From: Zopfochytrium polystomum
Taxonomy: Eukaryota; Chytridiomycota; Chytridiomycetes; Chytridiales; Chytridiaceae
Assembly (NCBI GenBank): GCA_025765615.1
Contig: JAIVFJ010000026.1
Span: forward strand, 310,001 to 374,000
Direction of reading: 5' to 3'
Length of the DNA: 64,000 nt
The translations under genes were made by a program, and so were the position numbers. Below the pieces are notes generated by a model that had not been told where the DNA came from, did no database searches, and saw nothing but the letters and a program-made list of their open reading frames with translations. Shown here piece by piece: positions 43,813 through 56,095 of the stretch. Within the stretch, counting starts at the first letter, position 1. Each line of letters opens with the position of its first letter.

Positions 43813-45807
43813 ATGTTAACCAACAGCCACCTTCCCTGTTTCACAAACTGCTCCGCCACTCAGGAGGTCTCGGCGCACTCGTAGGTCACTTTGAAAGTTA
43901 ACACACCCCCCCTCCACCACGTCTGACCCACCAACTTCCTCCCCACCTCACTTCTACGCAGCTCGGCGAAGGATTGTTGGGTGATCATTCACGGCAAGGT
44001 TTACGATCTGACCGCTTTCTTATCGCAACATCCCGGTGGCGCCAAGGTAGAAGCGATCATTCGCAAAGGAACCAGTGGCATGGGCTAACATCTCTTGTAA
44101 AACACTCGTATTGGTTGTCAGGTGATTCTGAAAGAAGCAGGTCGCGATGCGACGTCCGCTTTCAGCACGTTCCACCCAAAAGACTTGATCGACCAGATGC
44201 TGCCCAAGGAGGCTTTTGTCGGAGCCTTGGACGCCGCCAGCCAACCCGTGCCTGTCGCCGGCGGCGAAGGCGATCTTCACAAACCCGGCGCGGGCGGGAA
44301 AGCGGGGAAACCTCCCATCTCCGCCATGTTGAACACGTTCGATTTCGAGGTGCGTTTTTGAACCCTCGCCATTTTTACCCTTTTGCTCGCGATCATCGCG
44401 CTTCTGACGGTCCGGCGACGCAGTCTGTTGCCCGCCAGGTTCTGACCCCAGAGGCGTGGGCGTACTATTCGAGTGGATCCGATGACGAGGTGACGTTGCG
44501 CGAGAACCACGCGGTTTTCCAGCGAATTTGGTTGAAGCCGAGGATTCTGGTGAACGTAAAGGTGACCCTGATACACCCCCAAATCTGGTTTGCTATTCCT
44601 AAAACTTGTTTCTTTGCAGAACGTGGATCTCTCGACCAAGATGCTCGGTCTTCCTTGCTCGCTGCCAATCTACATTACCGCTTGCGCCCTTGGCAAGCTG
44701 GGCAACCCAGAGGGCGAAGTCGTGCTGACGCGGGCCGCTGGAAAGAAAGGAATCATCCAGATGATGCCGACGTTGGCGTCTTGTTCGATGGACGAGATGC
44801 TCGATGCGGCTGTTCCAGGACAAAATCAGTGGTACCAGCTGTATGTGAATCAGGACCGAAAGGTGTCCGAGAGGATTGTGAGGCATGCGGAGAAACGCGG
44901 AGTTAAGGGATTGTTTATAACCGTTGATGCCCCACAGGTACGCATGGCTGTGGCCCGAGTGTGCGCGTTTTCTATTTATTTATCAGTCATTTTGATACCC
45001 GGGATATTCGTCCGTATTCAGCTAGGCCGCCGCGAAAAAGACATGCGTGTGAAGTTTGTCGACGATGCCCCCGACGTCCAGGACGAAGGGACCGTCGACC
45101 GCAACCAGGGCGCCGCCCGTGCCATCAGCTCGTTCATTGACCCTTCCCTTTCGTGGTCCGACCTGTCGTGGTTCCGTTCCATCACCTCGCTGCCACTGAT
45201 GCTAAAGGGCGTGCAGACCGGAGCGGATGCGGTACGTGCAGCGCATACCGGACTCGTGCAGGGCGTCGTGGTGTCGAACCACGGCGGGCGCCAGCTCGAC
45301 ACTTCGCGGTCCGGCGTCGAGGTGCTGAAGGAGGTCGTCGACGCGTTGCGTGCAGCCGGGTTCGAGGTGGGTGGCGACGGCGCGCTGATCGGGTCCGTGC
45401 CCGCCGCTTCGCCGGGCGGCTTCCCGTCGTTCGCGGCGCAGGTCGACGACGGGCGGCCGCAGCAGCCGCGGCGGCGCCGCTTCGAGGTGCTGGTGGACGG
45501 CGGCTTCCGCCGCGGGGCGGACGTGTTCAAGGCGCTGGCGCTCGGCGCGTCCGGCGTCGGGCTCGGACGGCCGATGCTGTACAGCATGTCTGCGTACGGG
45601 CAACCGGGCGTCGAGCGCCTGATTGACGTGCTCCGCGACGAGCTGGTGATGGTGATGCGGCTGATGGGATGCACGCGGATCTCGGACATTTGCGAGGATT
45701 TGGTGGATGCGCGTGCCCTTGGGATGCACGTCGGTCCGATTCTGCGGGACAACCTGCAGGACGGTGTGTACGAGCCCCTGCGGCCCGTAGCGCAATCAAA
45801 GCTTTGA
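43813..45807 (+). CDS. Flavocytochrome b2-type L-lactate dehydrogenase (cytochrome b5 + FMN domain)
   Basis: Oxidises L-lactate (or another 2-hydroxy acid) to the keto acid, passing electrons from FMN through heme b2 to cytochrome c in yeasts. Exons 43813-43880, 43962-44046, 44122-44349, 44424-44555, 44620-44937 and 45022-45807. The b5 domain shows WVIIHGKVYDLTAFLSQHPGG, with the first heme histidine in HPGG; the second is expected in STFHPKDL. The FMN TIM barrel shows PIYITACALGKLGNPEGE, QWYQLYVN, LFITVDAPQ, LMLKGVQTGADA and the active-site SNHGGRQLDTSRSG with the catalytic His, then VLVDGGFRRGADVFKAL and GVGLGRPMLY. About 40 residues rich in G, P and R (near 45370-45475) are inserted between DALRAAGFE and FEVLVDGG. 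No clear mitochondrial presequence precedes the b5 domain with the ATG chosen (43813), so the start and the location are uncertain. Confidence 0.88.
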
Positions 45808-46258
45808 TGGCTGGATTGGTTGTTTGGGTAGATGGTTTTCAGTCCGAGAGCGGCAATGGAAGGCGGGCCAAAAACAGCGGAAGAGAAAAAAAAGCGCAAA
45901 AAGGGGCTCACCGTGTTTCCGAATTCGGAGAAGATTGTTTGTGGCCAGGGGCGAAGACAGACTGAAAATTTCTTGGGCTTGGGTGTTTGGCGTGTGCTGC
46001 ACCGCTCGACGCTCGACGCTTGCTCGACGCTTGGGACAGTGCAGAGGGCACACAACAACCCCTCTCCGTCGTCCACCATCTGCTCTGTGGCGACCCGAAC
46101 ACATAGACTTGGAGACGTCTGATTGATTTCCACGAGATCAAGCTCTATAGACCATTTAGACTCTGCGTTCTTCGTTCTGTTCGACCCGCCTTTCGAACCG
46201 CCGTTCGTTGCAATATAGACCATCAGCAGCAAACCGCTAGGCTGCTGTTGTGGGCGGC
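45808..46258. other. Intergenic region
   Basis: 450 bp between two plus-strand genes. No feature recognised. An upstream exon encoding a signal peptide for the next gene could lie here but none was convincingly found. Confidence 0.5.
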
Positions 46259-47818
46259 ATGGACTCTTCGCACGACGGCGCGAAGGAGAAAGACGATGCG
46301 TCTGGTTCGGCTGATTCACAGTTCTCACAACCAGCATCGGTCTCACAATCGGGAGCAAGTTCTGTGCCGGAAAGCGTCTCGCCCTCCTCGATTTCCTCAG
46401 CGATCACACCGTCATCTCAACAGGCTTCGTCAGCATCAGAGTCAGCAACTCCGTCTGAAACCTCCTCTGTAACGTCAGTAGTGGTTAGTAAGCCAAGTCC
46501 CTCCCTCGGTCACAATATCGCTAAGCCCGGACCTGGCGAGAATGGCGAGAATGGAATTGATGGAACATCACCAGGCAGTGACGGCCAATCTTCTGGTTCA
46601 GGTCCTGCCAAAGACCCGCCGGCGGCCTCGCCGGATCCACCCCCAACGTCAAGTCCAACACCATCCCAGTCGCCCACTACAACAGCCGTCGCTCCTCCTG
46701 TGACGTCTGTTGCACCCGGTTCCACGGCAGCCACCTCCGTGACCCGCCGGGTACGACACACAAGCCAAGGCGGTTCCACTGATGTCCCAGATGTTCCTGG
46801 TGTGGGCGCTGCCGTCATCGTAGGCGGCATTCCTGCGGCAGGCGATTCGCAGGGTAGTGACGAAGATATCGTAGAGAGCAGCGCCGCTCCAGGATCGGTA
46901 ACTCAGCCGGCGGTAACTTCCCAGCCGGTCGTTTCAGAATCAGCGTCAGCGCCAGTGTCGTCCAGCCTTCACTCCACAGTGGCGTCCGTGACCAGCAACC
47001 CTGGGATCAGCGGTCCTGTTACTACCAATGTTGTCAGCTCGAACGGACAGTCATCGACGCCGGCTTCCTCCTCATCCATGATGACGGCGGTCTTCTCCAC
47101 CGCTACAGTGCTGGCTGTGGCCCTCATTGCAGTCTTCGCGGTCGTCGCGTATCGCCGCAGAAACGCCAAGGATTTTGCGAGGTCGCAGATGCGCCAGCCT
47201 CACCTAGGCGTTCGCAAGTCCGCTGCCAATAGATGGGTAACAGGCTTGCAGCGGGGAGTTGAGAAACCGAGCACTGCGGCGCTGTCGTCTGCACGTGGCA
47301 TTGTCAGTCCTGTTTCACCAACAATGACGGACGGGTCCCCCTCGCCGTATCCGGCGCAGCCAACCCGTGCGGCTTACGCTTACGCTGTTCCGCTTGCCTC
47401 GACTCCGCCTCCACCCCGCCAGATTCCCTCTTCCGACCCTTGGCCTCTGGGCGTGACACCAAAGCACGCTTCCGCCCTCTCTGGAACTTCTACAATGAGC
47501 CGACCACTTTCCACTGTTTCGGCGCTCTCAGCCTTCTCCGACGCCACCTCGGCTCGCTCGGTCGTTGAAGTGGAGGCGCAGCCGCCGCTCGTCTCAGCCC
47601 TATCGAAAGTCGCTTCGGCCGTGGCGCCCCATTCGGCGTCACCGTCCAGCGCGTCGTCCGAGCTGTACGCGTACCCGTACTTGGCTGGAGGAACGCAGCG
47701 GCAGGGTCTCGGCGGAGTCGGAAGGTCGTATGGGATTCAGATGGAGCCGGTGGATGAAGAGTTCGGTGGGGCCGGAGCGGCGAAGGGAAGGTCCCCTCAA
47801 GTTGTAAGAAGGCGTTGA
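46259..47818 (+). CDS. Mucin-like single-pass membrane protein (Ser/Thr/Pro-rich), function unknown
   Basis: A 519-residue frame from ATG 46259. Residues 1-275 are very rich in Ser, Thr, Pro, Val and Gln (SSISSAITPSSQQASSAS and similar), as in heavily O-mannosylated ectodomains. One hydrophobic segment follows (VFSTATVLAVALIAVFAVVAY), then a basic stop-transfer RRRNAK, and then a Ser/Pro-rich cytosolic part of about 200 residues. This is the layout of fungal wall-stress sensors (Wsc/Mid2 style) but no WSC cysteine domain is present and no signal peptide is seen at this start; a 5' exon may be missing. Topology (N-terminus outside) is inferred from the positive residues after the membrane segment. 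Confidence 0.6.
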   Translation: MDSSHDGAKEKDDASGSADSQFSQPASVSQSGASSVPESVSPSSISSAITPSSQQASSASESATPSETSSVTSVVVSKPSPSLGHNIAKPGPGENGENGIDGTSPGSDGQSSGSGPAKDPPAASPDPPPTSSPTPSQSPTTTAVAPPVTSVAPGSTAATSVTRRVRHTSQGGSTDVPDVPGVGAAVIVGGIPAAGDSQGSDEDIVESSAAPGSVTQPAVTSQPVVSESASAPVSSSLHSTVASVTSNPGISGPVTTNVVSSNGQSSTPASSSSMMTAVFSTATVLAVALIAVFAVVAYRRRNAKDFARSQMRQPHLGVRKSAANRWVTGLQRGVEKPSTAALSSARGIVSPVSPTMTDGSPSPYPAQPTRAAYAYAVPLASTPPPPRQIPSSDPWPLGVTPKHASALSGTSTMSRPLSTVSALSAFSDATSARSVVEVEAQPPLVSALSKVASAVAPHSASPSSASSELYAYPYLAGGTQRQGLGGVGRSYGIQMEPVDEEFGGAGAAKGRSPQVVRRR

Positions 47819-48535
47819 AAGATGCGATAACGTGGTGTTTTCTTGTTATTCCTTCATTGCCGCATTTTCGTTTCGTGAACAAGTCTGTTCTGTTCCGATT
47901 CCCGCCTCTCCTTTGGCTGCCCGTATCCCCCGCTCCTTTCACATAGACTGCCCTTTTCGCCCACTCTTCCTACTTTAGTCAGCAATGTCTTTTGCGATGG
48001 ACTGATGACCGTGCTCTCCCTGTCCCCTTTTTTCGACTGATACGCGTTCCCTTTCTTTTGGGGTTTTTTTAGTTGCAATAAATACATTCTAAATCTTTCG
48101 ACTTGTCAAGCCGAGCTCTCCCGTGACAGGCTGGTGTGTGAAGAGCCCCTCTTCGGATTCATCTCGCCTCTGCTCTAACCCCCCTCTCGTGCTCGTGCTA
48201 CAACACAGAGAAGCTCTGTAGAATCTGGTAACTCTAGGTCAATTCTCTATCAGCCTTGTTGAAGCGCGATCTGAGGGAGTTCGGTTGGTCGGTGCCACTG
48301 CCTGCGGTTCGCGTGGCATATCCATCTTTCGGCGTGAGCAAACGATCGGAAGCGCCAGAGCGCACCAAAAGCCCCAGCACGATCTTGGACGCACTGCAGG
48401 AATCGCGATGGAGGATGGTGAGCTCCTCTTCAAATCCTTGCCCGGATGTCAGGCCGTTGCCGCTTGAAGCTGATTTTGGACGGACCCGTCCAAGATCGCC
48501 TGGTGGTTGTGTCAGAACGACGGCCGTTGGCAGCC
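47819..48535. other. Intergenic region upstream of Doa10
   Basis: About 700 bp between two plus-strand genes, with the 3' flank of the mucin-like gene and the Doa10 promoter. Minus-strand ORFs (48234-48797) overlap the Doa10 RING exon and are shadows. Confidence 0.6.
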
Positions 48536-51500
48536 ATGAGTTCCCGACCAATGATTGGTTTATCGAGCTTCCCTTCTCACTCGGCGTTTTTAGAGGTCTG
48601 CCGAGTTTGCCGGTCGACCGAAAATACGCCGGCCCATCCGCTGTTTCATCCATGCAAGTGTTCAGGCAGTATGAAGTTTGTTCACCAGGATTGCTTGGAG
48701 GAGTGGCTCTCCCACAGTAGGAAAAGGTATTGGCAACAGCACGTCGTTTGTTGGTCAACCGTTGACACATCTGGAGCAGGCACTGCGAGATTTGCAATTA
48801 TCAGTTCGCTTTCACCCCAAGTACGATTCTGTTTTCCCCACGGTAACCCCGACGCTTACTGATCTTCTTGTTGCAGTCTACGCCGAGCAAGCGCCGGAGT
48901 CCATATCCATTGGATTTTTCTTATCTTCAGTCCTTCGACGCGCAAATACGTTGATCCGCTTCTACGTCCGCGTCCTGTTTTCCCTTTGCGTATGGCTTCT
49001 TTGGGTTCCATATGTCACAGTTTGGGTTTGGCGAATATGGTTCAATCCGATGCTACTCTTGCCGAGTGGCACAACAACCGTCTTCCAAAACTCCACAGCC
49101 GGGTTCAGCAACCTTTTCCAACGTTGGGTGAACGCGACGGATCCTGCGGAATCAAGCTTGCTGGACAACGCGGACGATGGCTGGCTCACCGAAACATACT
49201 GGAAAGGCGCTTTCGAGTATGTGGTCGATTACTCAACTGCAATAATGCTGACGTTTTCATCCAACCCAGATCCTTCGTATCCGATGTATTCGAGGGACAG
49301 ATTATCACGTCGGTGGCAATTATTGTCGGACTCGCACTTACTTGCTTCAAGGACTATGTTGTTTTGAATACGCCGGTTGACGCGAACGGCCAACCCGTCA
49401 ATCCACCGGTCGGAGACGTCGTGGACAACAACGTGGAACCCCAAGTGGAAGACGACCTACCTGCTGTCGATGGATTCGACGAGATGATGGATGTTGACGG
49501 TTGGGAGACGGAATCAGACGCAGACGTTGAGCTTCCTTACACAGGCCCCACAAACGTGAGGCCACTTGATTTGGTGGATTTTGGTCCGCGCCCGACATCA
49601 AACAACCTATATCCTTCGGAGGGCTCTCTCAACCGACGGGACCAAGATGGATCACGGTCCAATTCCTATTCTGAACTTTGGCCAAGCGATAATGTCAACG
49701 CTTCGGCCTCGGCAAGTTCCTCGAGGGATAAGGGGAAAGCTCCGATGCAACAAGACGATGAGCACACCGCAGGTCCATCGAATTCGGGCGAGGCGCGGCC
49801 ATCAACAGAGTCCCCTCACACCGACTTCGATCATGTCGAGGGAAATCCGCGGTTTGCAAATTTCGCCGGCGAGCCGAGTTTCTCAAATTTTGGCTCTCCG
49901 AGTGGATTCGCCTCGCAACTAAGAGGCGACGGAGCTCCCAGCGAATTCCAAGCGCGTCCTATTCCGGTGCCGGAACCTTCGCGACCGGAGAACTTCATGC
50001 CGCCTTTGCCGCCCCGAGTCCAGGCTCGGAGACCAATTCCACCTGTTCCAAGACGTCCGCCGCGACCTGTTGCTCCGGTTCGAGAAGTTCCCGCTCGTGA
50101 GGCTCCGCCAGTTCCCTTTAACGTCAATGTCCAACTGGAAGTGGGTCCCGACGGAGTCGCAGCAGAAGTGCAGGCCCAAGGGGACGTCAACGCTTTCCTA
50201 GAGTTGGTCGGCATACAAGGCCCAATCGATGGTTTACTCCACAATGCTGCTTTGGCCGTTCTTGTCATTGTTGTTGTCATTGGTGCAGGAGTCTGGGCTC
50301 CTTACATCACTGGGCGCTTCATCATGTGGCTCTTCTCGGACGTATATCTACCTGCTTTCGACGCCGTTATGTCTCAGGGAACAGCCCTGCTTCAACGATT
50401 TACTGATCCTATTCTGGATCCTATTGTTGATGGTCTGATGGTGATTGCAAGGGAGCTGGGTCTTATTGTTTCAAGTACGTCCGTACTTAATCCAAAGGCT
50501 TTGTCTGATATCGCTGCTTATTGCCAGACGTTGCGAATGCCACCGACCTTGCAAGCGTTGAGACCGCTATAGCATCTGGAGTGGCATACAGCTTAGCGAC
50601 AAACCTGTCCATTGTTGCCTCGGCAAACGTCTCAGACGTGCTTTCCAACGATACCTCGCCATTTGCAAACAGCACCCTCCCTAGTGCGAATGAAACCGTC
50701 GTTGCGAATGAGGCGTCTATTCCAGAATCTGAGAGCAAACTGGAGAAGAAATACTTTGGGATTCCAGAGAAGATCTTTTTCATTGTTATTGGGTACCTCA
50801 CTCACTCCTTCATCCTGTACAATCACGCTGTATGTTTTCGTTTGCTGAATAATGGGAAGACCACTCTAACATAAGCGCAGAGGCGAACTGGCCGGCTTCA
50901 ACATCCATACGCACAAACTGTCCGCCGCATAATAATCCAATGGATGGGCTACGTGGTTGTCGCGTGCAAGGTCAGCTACTTCTCTCCCCCTCAATATCGC
51001 TTCTGATCGCCGCTATGTAGTTTTCGTTCTTCATTACCATCGAGCTTGGCATGTTCCCCACTTTTTGCGGTATACTGATCGATCTCTGCACCCTTCCCGT
51101 GTTTGGAGGTTCAGCCACTCTGGCAAACCGTATCGCATTTTACGAAATTTTCCCTTGGACTTCATGGTTTTTGCACTGTAAGAAGACCTGCAGACTTGTT
51201 TTGGTACTTAACCGTCTCGCCCCTAGGGCTCACCGGAACATCATTTATGTTCCAATTTGCTCTATATATTGCGACAGTGCGTAAGATTGTGCGACCAGGA
51301 GTTATCTGGTTTGTTCGAGATCCCGATGATCCTGACTTCCACCCGATGCAGGAGTACGTGTATTTGGTTTATATTCAGTAGCTGATCGTATTGCACAGCA
51401 TCATCGAAAAACCAATGCTTCTTCAATTGCGGAAGCTTGCATTTGGAGCGTTAATGTATGCTGTTCTGATAATTGGCAATGTCGGCGGTGTCGTGCTGGC

Positions 51501-53599
51501 AGTCCGCCTGGTGGAGATTGCTTTCGGTGCCTCCACAGGCCCAGGAAAATTCTGGCCGATCAAATGGGAGTTCACGGAACCTCTAAGCGAATTTCCTGTT
51601 GACCTCTTGATCTTCCACTTTGTACTACCGTGGGCTATTGGCTGGACAAGACCAAGAATGCTATTCAAGCAACTGCTTGCGGCCATGTTCCGGTTCTCTG
51701 CACGCCGACTCCGATTGACACACTTTCTATTTGGCCGGCGAGAAGCTGACGAAGAGTCGGAGGAGGAGGACGACCCTATTACTTACGCAACTTTCCAAGC
51801 TGCCCAGGCTGCTGCTGCAGATGCGGCGATTCATGGGACCGAGGCAGACGAAAACGTGAATGCAAGGCGTGCTGGACGCGAGGCTCGGTACATGCGGGTG
51901 CCAAACCATGACCATATTGAAGTAATCCCACGGCAAAGAGTTCTCCTTCCTATGCGCCGCGGAGAACCTGTGATCGGCCGAGCTCACGAGAATGAGGATG
52001 ATGTCAGAACAAACTGGACTCGTGTTTATGTTCCTGATCGATTTCGTCTTCGCGTTGCGATTCTTGTCGTCTTCCAATGGCTCGCTGTTGTTGGCATGTT
52101 CACACTCCTCACCGTTGTACCCTGTAAGTGATGCCACCTTCTGGTTTTGCCCGCTTATTGATGTTGTAGTATTCATCGGTCGAGCACTGTTTTTGAAGTT
52201 CTACTCATTTGTCCGCAGCGACGACCCTTTGTCCGATTACATCCCGAAAATCCGAAATATTTCTTATTCGCGTGGCCCCTCTACCCGAATGATGGAACAG
52301 AGCCTGCTGTCAAATTCGTCAAGTGGGAATCGAACAGCCATGGCGGCCACTTCTCAAGTAACATGGTTGGGCTTTTCCCTTCACAAAGATTTGCAGACTC
52401 GTCCAGATCTGCCTGTTCATGATCTGTTCTCCTACGCCATCGGTTTCATCACGTTGGTCGCGATTGCATCCGCTGGAATCAAAATCCAGCGTGCAGCTCA
52501 TTGGTTGAGGAGAGTACGGATGGAAGCTCGGAGATCTCTATTTCCAGGGCAAAGAGTTCTGAGACCCAGTGAGGTGGCCCCTCATGAACCTATGGGCGAC
52601 GTTGAGCCGCCAGCGCCACCGGCGCCGGAAGTTGCCCCGGCTCTTCGTGGAATATTCCAAACCTTTGCGGGAGTCATCATTTGGTTGTGGTCAGCTAGCC
52701 TTACTGCAGTCGTCATGGTTCGTACCTTACTTTCCTGCAACTTTGCTTTTATCGTTTCTGATTACAAAAACTCTTGCAGGCCGCCAAACTCCTCTTCTTG
52801 GTGTTTTGGGTGGGAGTCGCGATCCCTCTTTGCTTGGGGCTTCTTTTCCACGTTTATGTTGTGCTGCCCATGACTGCGATGCGCGACACAACACGAATAT
52901 TTTTCCTCTTTCAAGATTGGGCAATGGGTGCTTTGTACACCAAGATTATCTACACTCTGGTTCTCGCCGGTCCCGACAACGAATTCCGAAGAACACTCAA
53001 CGATGTGAGTTTTGAATTGTTGTTGAGCAGCCTTTATTAACCACATTGTCCTGCAGGCAAGAACGCAATTGCGGGATTCCGGCCTTCGCGGCTTCCGAGT
53101 GGAGCCGTTTGCGCTGAAAGTCGTTTTCCCGTTCATGTTTTTCGCGTACACGCTGCTTTCTGCCTCATTTGGCCCGTTCAACACGTCAGCAATTTTGACT
53201 GACTTGGAACGTGAGTAATTCATGCAAGAGAGTGTGCGCGCTGCTTGGGCGAGGCGTTTGCATGGACAGACCTGACGATATTTGTTACGCATAGACTACT
53301 CGGGCACCAAATCTACGCAGAGCTTTTTGTACCGCCACGCCGTCCCGATCGCAGTGGGGCTTCTAGTCTCATACGAGGTGTTCAAGCTGTCGCGGCGCCT
53401 CGTCCGGCGCTGGATGGAGCAAGTTCGCGATGAGCACTTTCTTGTGGGAAGGAAGCTGCACAACGTGACGGAAGCGACCCAGACACCCGCCAATGGGAAC
53501 GGTGGTGGAGACAGACTTCCGACAGCATTCGTGGCCGAACCGCTCATCGAACCTGACTTGCCGGAACCGTTGGGCGAGTTTGTTGATCCCGTCGCTTGA
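48536..53599 (+). CDS. SSM4: Doa10/SSM4/MARCH6 RING-CH ubiquitin ligase of the ER membrane
   Basis: Polytopic ER/inner-nuclear-membrane E3 ligase of the ERAD-C pathway. The start at 48536 is followed by a RING-CH finger: [39 protein letters not shown] and, after the first intron (48727-48779), HCEICNYQF, giving all eight zinc ligands. The next intron (48821-48876) joins to [18 protein letters not shown], as in the family. Further exons 48877-49216, 49270-50474, 50528-50829, 50881-50970, 51021-51177, 51227-51355 and onward alternate membrane helices with acidic or Pro-rich loops. The conserved TEB4/Doa10 (TD) region is clear: [45 protein letters not shown] and [19 protein letters not shown]. 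The C-terminus has the family's [12 protein letters not shown] element, needed for substrate degradation in yeast. At least a dozen introns; total roughly 1,350-1,400 residues. Confidence 0.95.
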
Positions 53600-54949
53600 A
53601 TGCCCCGTTCTGTGAATAATACAAAGAGAAATATCCGCCCACCCTTCTTCTGGTCGTTTTGTTGCACGAAGACACTGTCGGCATCATGTTCCCCCCTCAC
53701 CCACCGTGAACCTCATAATGACATTGTGTTTGTTTCTTATTTCTTGGTTATGCTCGCTGGAAGGTTAGGAAGCGCGTGGAAAAGGGAGTGGCCCTCAGCC
53801 CGAAATTCATGCCTGTGTCCAATACCACACAACTTAATTATCGCCACACCTGATCAAATGCGTTGGCTGCTAAGTCCATCAGCAGCAAAAACGGGAACAC
53901 AGTTGCCTTCATATGAGCCGAAACACAAACGGCCTGCCTGTGCGGTCCAATGCACGTTCTGAAAACACGGGTGCAAAATCGAGAAAAATATAATTTATTT
54001 AATACACAGAATAGTTGGAAAAGGGAAGGAGCTTGCTGCTGCGATAGTGCAAGTCCTTGCTGATGAAGGATCCTGTCAGGCTGCTCAACCTTTGATTATT
54101 CCTCGAATACTGTCGTCTGTCGCAAGCCTCTTTGGTCTGACCTTGGAGGCAAATTGATAGAGAAATAGAAGCCCCTCTCTGTTTCCGCAAGGATTGGTGG
54201 ATAGGACATCCTCGGCGACGTCTACTCTATCAGCTGTGTGGGCAGCAGCGTTTCCCTTTGTGCAAAACGAACTTCGATCCGTTAGCAGCCGGATCGAGTC
54301 AACTGGGAACTTCGAAACCATCACGTCAATGTTTCGTTTTGTATAAGGTCCAGAGCCAGATCCAGAAGGACTCTTCTTGTGTATTCTTCCTCCTGATTTT
54401 TCCCAACAGTTCGTTAATGAGTGCCGACTTATGTTCCTTTATGGAGGACAGCCGATATTTCAAAAGACTGCTTTTTGATTTCCGCTTTAAACGACTCCAA
54501 TTTGCGGTTGACAGAATCCACCTCTGCTTTCAGGTCCAAATGCTGAAGCCGCAGAAGGATGCCGCTTTGTGCAGCCAATGCGAACACCAGGCTATCGCTG
54601 ACTCCTGAGCTCGTGGCGGCAAGCCGCACAATACGAAAGTTGCATAATCCATATGTACAACCAAAGAAGCTGAAGCGATAGGATGGCTCCGAATCCTTAG
54701 GCACACTTCAAAGCGCAATTTTAAGATTCGTCTGTCGGAAGAACATTCTCCGGAGTCTGCCCGTTAAATAGTTCATCGCGTCTAGCCCCTTTCACATCGA
54801 TTTTGAACGCGGCAGACTCGCTGGCACGCAGGTAGGCCATCCGCTGCAAAATCTCAATTTCTTTGGGGTCACTGGCTCGCCGGACGCAATTAAGCGGTGA
54901 ACGAAGCAATTCCTTCAAATGCTTGAAAATTTCATTCGATCGGTTACAG
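53600..54949. other. Intergenic region right of Doa10
   Basis: No independent gene recognised. The right part (54.4-54.95 kb, minus strand) may be the far 3' part of the decayed NTPase-nuclease copy: frames such as ESAAFKIDVKGARRDELFNG and ALAAQSGILLRLQHLDLKAE look protein-like, but the matching part of the intact gene lies beyond the window so it cannot be compared. Confidence 0.5.
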
Positions 54950-56095
54950 GATATCGCTTTCGTTTGCGTGCACGATTTCGGCTGCTTCCTCACGGAGCAG
55001 GTCGAGCAGATGAGTGTATGTTTCTCAGTAGGGGCCACCTTCAGGAACAACATAGTGCGATAAGGTGGACGACAGCGGCAAATATTTTCTTAGTTTTGTA
55101 AGCTCAAGCACGGGCTCCAGAATGTCGAAGCCTGGGGCGAGCCGAGTTGCCTGCCGTCGCAGTCAATGGGAAATTCTTATCTTTGGCACGATCTGCACAA
55201 TTCTTGACTTGCACAAGAACGTAAGTCATGTCGTCGGCATGAAACACATACTCCTTGTTGCGATCTGGCATCAAAACAGGAAGGATCAAATCTACTCCAG
55301 TACCTACTCTGCACCAAACTGCAGCACCACGGGCAAACAGCAAAGCTAAACTGCCATGTCCGCAACAGCGTCAAAATGCCGCACAAAGGGTGAATGACAC
55401 CTTGCCGACAGCCACAGGGTCTGGAAGTTAAGTGAAGTCACTTCTCTCCTAACTTCGTCTGCGAAGGTCACAAACAAAGTCTTTCCTGGACGTACATTCC
55501 AAATACTCGGCAAGGCCAATGAGACCATTTGACTTTTTAAGCCGGCAAATTGATTGAGGGATTCGACTTCTCTGTAGATCTGACTTTGATTCCTTCAAGG
55601 AAATCATCATAAAAGGAAGAAAGAAGACATAGTATGACAAAGTCCTAACTTGCTTCAGGTTCCTACAAGGCATCCACATTGCTGCATCTCGCCCAAAAAG
55701 GAGCAGGAGTGCGCAACAATCTCACCTCCATGACCAACATTAATTGCAGATCTTGAGGATAAATAAGCGAGCAACTTCAATATCTCATTGCGGTTCTCTG
55801 CATTGTGCTGCAGCGTCTGCAAGAATCAGCTCTGATGGCATTCGTACACTAATGTGGTCGCGTTCCTCGGAAATGGACATACACCAACACATTTGACGCA
55901 CCAAGCTCTGAGGCAAGCTCTGACTTGAAGACAAGATGAGGCACACTCACTCGAATAAAACGTGGTGCCATTGTCCCGAACCTTACTTTTCCTCCCCCTG
56001 CCAGTTTTGAGACAGCAACTATGCGTATTTAGTCAGCGTGAAACGTTGCTTCCTTTGCAGCTCTCCACGGAATACGACCATGAGATAGGTAGCTA
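54950..56095 (-). pseudogene. Decayed copy of the NTPase-nuclease gene (C-terminal half)
   Basis: The minus strand aligns by eye over more than 1 kb with 62.62-63.9 kb of the intact gene. Matching landmarks in order: the YLSHGRI segment (about 56090), EERDH (about 55880), NAENRNEILKLLAYLSSRSA (about 55790-55740), KESKSDLQRSRIPQSIC (about 55590), LLFARGAAVWCRVGT (about 55340), VDLILPVLMPDRNKEYVFHA and VLVQVKNCADRAKDKNFP (about 55290-55180). Stops and frame changes interrupt it; several exist between 55.9 and 55.4 kb. The region equivalent to the 57-nt intron of the intact gene (63099-63155) is present at about 55595-55655. The N-terminal half with the P-loop is absent. Confidence 0.88.

Noticed and set aside
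45018..46358. 446-codon minus-strand frame over the lactate dehydrogenase 3' half
   Set aside because: Antisense of a well-conserved FMN domain; composition (R/S/P-rich) is typical of a shadow frame.
48234..48797. 187-codon minus-strand frame at the Doa10 start
   Set aside because: Overlaps the RING-CH exon, whose zinc ligands are complete on the plus strand.
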